DNA from: Acuticoccus mangrovi
GTDB taxonomy: Bacteria > Pseudomonadota > Alphaproteobacteria > Rhizobiales > Amorphaceae
NCBI RefSeq assembly: GCF_016411865.1
Contig: NZ_JAEKJA010000003.1
Location: forward strand, 248,001 to 312,000
Direction of reading: 5' to 3'
DNA length: 64,000 nucleotides
How positions within the stretch are numbered: the stretch's first letter is position 1; each line of letters begins with the position of its first letter. The notes beneath the pieces are model-generated. The model made no database searches and was not told where the DNA came from. It saw only the letters and a program-made list of their open reading frames with translations. Below, piece by piece: positions 60,962-64,000 of the stretch. The position numbers were made by a program, and so were the translations under genes.

Positions 60962-61456
60962 TCAGCCGGGGTAACGCAACCGAAGTCGTTCGGCCACCGT
61001 CTCCGGCACGAACGCGGTCACGTCGCCGCCGAGCTGCGCGATCTGCCGCACCAGCGTGGCGGTGATATGGCGCACCGGCGGCGAGGCGGGAAGAAAGACG
61101 GTGAGCAGCCGCGGCTGCAACGTGGCGTTCATGCCGGCCATCTGCATCTCATAGTCGAGGTCGGTCCCGTCGCGAAGCCCCCGGATCAACAGCGTCGCCC
61201 CGACGTCCGCCGCCGCCTGAGTCACGAGATTGCGGAACGAGACCACCTCGAGCCGATCGCCGAGATTGCCGGCGACGGTGTAGAGCGACTCGCGCAGCAT
61301 GTCCTCGCGCTCCTGGAACGAGAACATCGGCGTCTTGCCCGGATGGACGCCGATCCCGATCACCACCTTGTCGGCGAGGCGAAAGGCCTGTCGCAACACA
61401 TCCATGTGTCCGTTGGTCACGGGATCAAAGGAACCAGGGTAGAACGCCACGCGCAT
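60962..61456 (-). CDS. coaD: Phosphopantetheine adenylyltransferase
   Basis: Penultimate step of coenzyme A synthesis: adenylates 4'-phosphopantetheine. The 164-residue protein has the nucleotidyltransferase motif [20 protein letters not shown], the substrate lysine region [29 protein letters not shown] and the C-terminal [16 protein letters not shown]. The ATG at 61456 places the family motif at the N terminus; a GTG at 61468 would add four residues. Adjacent to gyrA and the cyclophilin, an order conserved in alphaproteobacteria. Confidence 0.95.
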   Translation of the reverse strand: MRVAFYPGSFDPVTNGHMDVLRQAFRLADKVVIGIGVHPGKTPMFSFQEREDMLRESLYTVAGNLGDRLEVVSFRNLVTQAAADVGATLLIRGLRDGTDLDYEMQMAGMNATLQPRLLTVFLPASPPVRHITATLVRQIAQLGGDVTAFVPETVAERLRLRYPG

Positions 61457-61833
61457 AGTCTCGTCCACTTTGTTAACGACCTGCCGAAAACCGAGATCGC
61501 TCTCCAGATTATCTTAACGATTCTGAACGAGCCGCGTCGACGACTCATTTGCCCAGGGTAAATCAGAGCTAACAAATTCGCATTGTTACTCTCGGAACCG
61601 GTTCATTATTTCTGCGTTGTTCCCACCGTGTGCCGCTTGGCGCTCGAGACCCACCGTCGCCGGCGGTTCTGCGAAAACCGCACGGGGGTGGGAATAGAGA
61701 GCCACTTAGTAGCGTTGATATCGCAACACCAGCTCGATGCCCCGATCGTCCGAGCTGTGATGCGGATCACAGCGGCAAGCCCGGTGCAAGGTTAACTACT
61801 GGGTATGCCGCAACCGAGTTTTGGAGGGTAACC
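61457..61833. other. Divergent intergenic region of about 380 bases
   Basis: No gene is supported. The left half is AT-richer and probably holds the coaD promoter. The right half holds a CRP-type palindrome (61754-61773) and the GGAGG ribosome site of the next gene. Confidence 0.5.
61754..61773. promoter_or_regulatory. CRP/FNR-family palindrome
   Basis: GCTGTGAT, four bases GCGG, ATCACAGC: a perfect eight-base inverted repeat containing TGTGA-N6-TCACA, the classical CRP half-site pair. Its centre is about 70 bases before the ATG of the small exported protein, a position fitting activation. The cognate regulator is not in the window. Confidence 0.6.
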
Positions 61834-62142
61834 ATGAACGCAGATCGCCGTATCCTGACCCCGATCACCGCCAGCATCGTCGCCGGTGTTCTCGTTGCCG
61901 CCGCGACGCTCGGCGGGTCGATGGCGTCCGATGCGCCTGCCAGGAAGGGCGATCGCTTCAAGATCGTCAGCGATACCCTGTGCGCCAACCAGTCCTGGCC
62001 GAACATCACGTCCGAGTGCCTCGCCTGGTCCGAAGGCGAAGCGTCGAGCCAGCACGTCCGCTTCATCACCATCGCCGACCACGATGCCGTCCGTGGCGTC
62101 TCGACGCTGACCCGCGTCAGCGCCGCCGGGGTGACCAACTGA
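61834..62142 (+). CDS. Small exported protein, unknown
   Basis: A 102-residue protein with a strong ribosome site (GGAGGG, six bases from the ATG). The N terminus has a hydrophobic segment, TASIVAGVLVAAATLGGSMA, reading as a signal peptide or anchor. The mature part includes KIVSDTLCANQSWPNITSEC, with two cysteines that could form a disulfide, and ends VSTLTRVSAAG. I know of no named family. A CRP-like palindrome stands upstream, so expression may follow carbon or oxygen status. Confidence 0.75.
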   Translation: MNADRRILTPITASIVAGVLVAAATLGGSMASDAPARKGDRFKIVSDTLCANQSWPNITSECLAWSEGEASSQHVRFITIADHDAVRGVSTLTRVSAAGVTN

Positions 62143-62155
62143 GGACGACACCCCC

Positions 62156-62181
62156 GTCCGCCCCGGCACCGGCCGGCGGAC
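62156..62181. terminator. Hairpin between convergent genes
   Basis: GTCCGCC and GGCGGAC form a perfect seven-base stem around a GC-rich 12-base loop, between the stops of the small exported protein and gyrA. It could terminate both; no T-run is present. Confidence 0.5.
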
Positions 62182-62207
62182 ACACCCCGACAGCGTGAGG
62201 TGAGGCC

Positions 62208-64000
62208 TTATTCGGCCTCGCCCTCGCCGTCGCTCCCGGCCTCGCCGGTGCTGTCCTCATCACCGTCTTCGTCCTCGTCCTCGGTGACGCGCTCGACTGA
62301 GACGACATGCTCGTCGTCGGCCGTGCTGAACACGATGACGCCCTGCGTGTTGCGACCGGCGATGCGGACCCCGTCCACGGGCACGCGGATCAGCTGGCCG
62401 GCGTTGGTCACGAGCATGATCTGGTCGTTGTCGTCGATCGGGAAGCTCGCCACCAGCGGGCCGTTGCGCTCGTTCACCACCATCGCGGCGATGCCTTTGC
62501 CACCGCGGCCCGTCACGCGGAACTCGAAGGACGAGGTGCGCTTGCCGTAGCCGTTCTCAGACACGGTGATGATGTGCTCCTCGGCCGCGCTCATCACCGC
62601 ATAGCGCTCGTCGCCGAGCACCACCGTCTCGTCGCTTCCCTCTTCGGATCCGGCGTCGGCGGGTTCGGCCGCCTCGCCGGCCACCGCGCGCCGCATCTTC
62701 AGGTAGGCGCTGCGCTCGGCGGGCGTCGTCTCGAAGTGGCGCAGGATCGACATGGAGATCACCGTGTCGCCCTTGCCGAGGGCGATGCCGCGCACGCCCA
62801 TCGAGGTGCGCCCGGCAAAGACGCGCAGCGAGGACACCGGGAAGCGGATCGCCTGCCCCAAGGCGGTCGTGAGGAGCACGTCGTCGTCCGGCGTCGCGAT
62901 CTGCACGCCGACGATCCCGTCGCCGTTTTCGAGCTTCATGGCGATCTTGCCGGCGCGGTTCACGTTGGTGAAGTCCGACAGCTTGTTGCGCCGCACGTTG
63001 CCGGCGGTGGTGGCGAAGAGGACGTCGTAGTCCGCCCACGTCGTCTCGTCCTCGGTCAACGGCAGGATTGAGGTGATCGTCTCGCCTTCCTGCAGCGGCA
63101 GGATGTTGACGAGCGCCTTGCCCCGCGCCTGCGGCGCCGCCTGCGGCAGGCGCCACACCTTCTCCTTGTAGACGATGCCGCGCGAGGAGAAGAACAGCAC
63201 CGGCGTGTGGGTGTTGGCCACGAACAGGCGCGTCACGAAGTCCTGGTCGCGGGTCGACATCGCCGACCGGCCCTTTCCGCCGCGCCGCTGCGCCCGGTAG
63301 GTGTCAAGCGGCACGCGCTTGATGTAGCCGGCGTGGGACACGGTCACGACCATGTCCTCGCGGTTGATGAAGTCCTCGTCCTCGAGATCCGGGCCGCCCT
63401 CGACGATCTCGGTCCGCCGCGGCGTCGCGAACTGCTCCTTGACCGCGCCGAGCTCGTCCTTCGCGATCGTCTGCACCCGGGCGCGGGAGGACAGGATGTC
63501 GAGATAGTCGGCGATCTCCTCGGCGAGCTTTTGCAGCTCGTCGCCGATCTCGTCGCGCCCGAGGGCGGTCAGGCGCTGCAGGCGCAGATCGAGGATGGCG
63601 CGGGCCTGCTCTTCGGAGAGGCGAATGGTGCCGTCCTCGTTGAGGCGGTGACGCGGATCGTCGATGAGGGCGATGAGCGGGGCCATCTCCTCCGCCAGCC
63701 AGTTGCGCTCCATCAGCGCCCTGCGCGCGGTCGCCGGGTCGGGCGAGGTGCGGATGAGGCGGATCACCTCGTCGATGTTGGCGACCGCCACCGCGAGGCC
63801 GACCAACACGTGCGCCCGGTCGCGCGCCTTGGCGAGCAGGAACTTGGTGCGCCGGGCGATCACCTCCTCGCGGAAGGAGATGAAGGCGGTCAGAAGGTCC
63901 TTGAGATTGAGCTGCTCCGGCCGCCCGCCGTTGAGCGCCACCATGTTGGCGCCGAACGTCGTCTGCAGCGGCGAGTAGCGGTAGAGCTGGTTCAGCACGA
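62208..64000 (-). CDS. gyrA: DNA gyrase subunit A, C-terminal part (gene runs off the window)
   Basis: About 597 residues are visible, starting in the breakage-reunion domain (LYRYSPLQTTFGANMVALNGG), through the coiled coil (RLSEEQARAILDLRLQRLTAL), into the C-terminal beta-pinwheel that wraps DNA. The GyrA box QRRGGKG is present, which separates it from ParC. Between blades there is an acidic insert (GEAAEPADAGSEEGSDETVV), and the protein ends in an acidic tail rich in Asp and Glu, as in other alphaproteobacterial GyrA. The quinolone region and active-site tyrosine lie beyond the window. Confidence 0.97.
   Translation of the reverse strand, partial: VLNQLYRYSPLQTTFGANMVALNGGRPEQLNLKDLLTAFISFREEVIARRTKFLLAKARDRAHVLVGLAVAVANIDEVIRLIRTSPDPATARRALMERNWLAEEMAPLIALIDDPRHRLNEDGTIRLSEEQARAILDLRLQRLTALGRDEIGDELQKLAEEIADYLDILSSRARVQTIAKDELGAVKEQFATPRRTEIVEGGPDLEDEDFINREDMVVTVSHAGYIKRVPLDTYRAQRRGGKGRSAMSTRDQDFVTRLFVANTHTPVLFFSSRGIVYKEKVWRLPQAAPQARGKALVNILPLQEGETITSILPLTEDETTWADYDVLFATTAGNVRRNKLSDFTNVNRAGKIAMKLENGDGIVGVQIATPDDDVLLTTALGQAIRFPVSSLRVFAGRTSMGVRGIALGKGDTVISMSILRHFETTPAERSAYLKMRRAVAGEAAEPADAGSEEGSDETVVLGDERYAVMSAAEEHIITVSENGYGKRTSSFEFRVTGRGGKGIAAMVVNERNGPLVASFPIDDNDQIMLVTNAGQLIRVPVDGVRIAGRNTQGVIVFSTADDEHVVSVERVTEDEDEDGDEDSTGEAGSDGEGEAE

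Overview
This 64 kb window is a high-GC (about 70% by eye), densely coded bacterial chromosome segment. Gene content and order point to an alphaproteobacterium of the Hyphomicrobiales/Rhizobiales type: a fused TrpE(G) anthranilate synthase, an IalB family protein, an OpgC family protein, an HWE/HisKA_2-type bacteriophytochrome, a gene transfer agent spike-base protein, and the block gyrA / coaD / cyclophilin / queA / tgt. I cannot name the genus. Many genes overlap by ATGA, and several start at GTG or TTG.

Layout. 1-2.9 kb: the 3' part of trpE(G), translationally coupled to tryptophan 2,3-dioxygenase. 2.9-6.8 kb (minus): a small exported protein, surE, an OpgC-like membrane acyltransferase with a possible leader peptide, and a TTC38-like TPR protein. 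7-8.8 kb: a YeeE/YedE sulfur-compound transporter and a DUF302 protein. 8.8-11.7 kb (minus): a CaiB/BaiF CoA-transferase and an acetolactate-synthase-like ThDP enzyme. 12-13 kb: ribA. 13.2-14.1 kb: an AT-rich island with two small exported cysteine-rich proteins. 14.5-18.2 kb: a three-subunit molybdenum hydroxylase. 18.2-22.4 kb: an orphan spike-base protein, a DadA-like oxidase divergent from a class IV aminotransferase, and an NtaA/SnaA/DszA monooxygenase behind a hairpin-rich leader. 22.5-25.3 kb: purU-folD-DSD1-type PLP enzyme. 25.6-26.9 kb: an integral membrane protein. 27.1-32.7 kb: an oligopeptide-type ABC transporter with fused ATPases, interrupted by a palindrome-rich spacer. 32.6-37.2 kb: a TRAP transporter with an FAH-family enzyme and a divergent GntR regulator. 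37.3-40.5 kb: heme oxygenase plus bacteriophytochrome. 40.6-43.9 kb (minus): MarR, DHA2 exporter and HlyD adaptor. 44-48.1 kb: a GlsB-like protein, a luciferase-like monooxygenase fused to a reductase-like Rossmann domain, IalB, tRNA-Lys and a DUF4864 protein. 48.2-54.3 kb: surface polysaccharide genes (galU, ABC-2 permease, rfbC, two glycosyltransferases). 54.4-58 kb: enolase and a large RTX protein. 58.2-64 kb: queuosine genes tgt-queA, cyclophilin, coaD, a small exported protein behind a CRP-like palindrome, and the 3' part of gyrA running off the window.

The best candidates for undescribed biology are the monooxygenase-reductase fusion (44574-46640), the structured leader upstream of the monooxygenase at 21045, the AT-rich island, and the molybdenum hydroxylase lacking the usual catalytic glutamate. 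Nothing resembling a CRISPR array, transposase, integrase or replication origin was seen.
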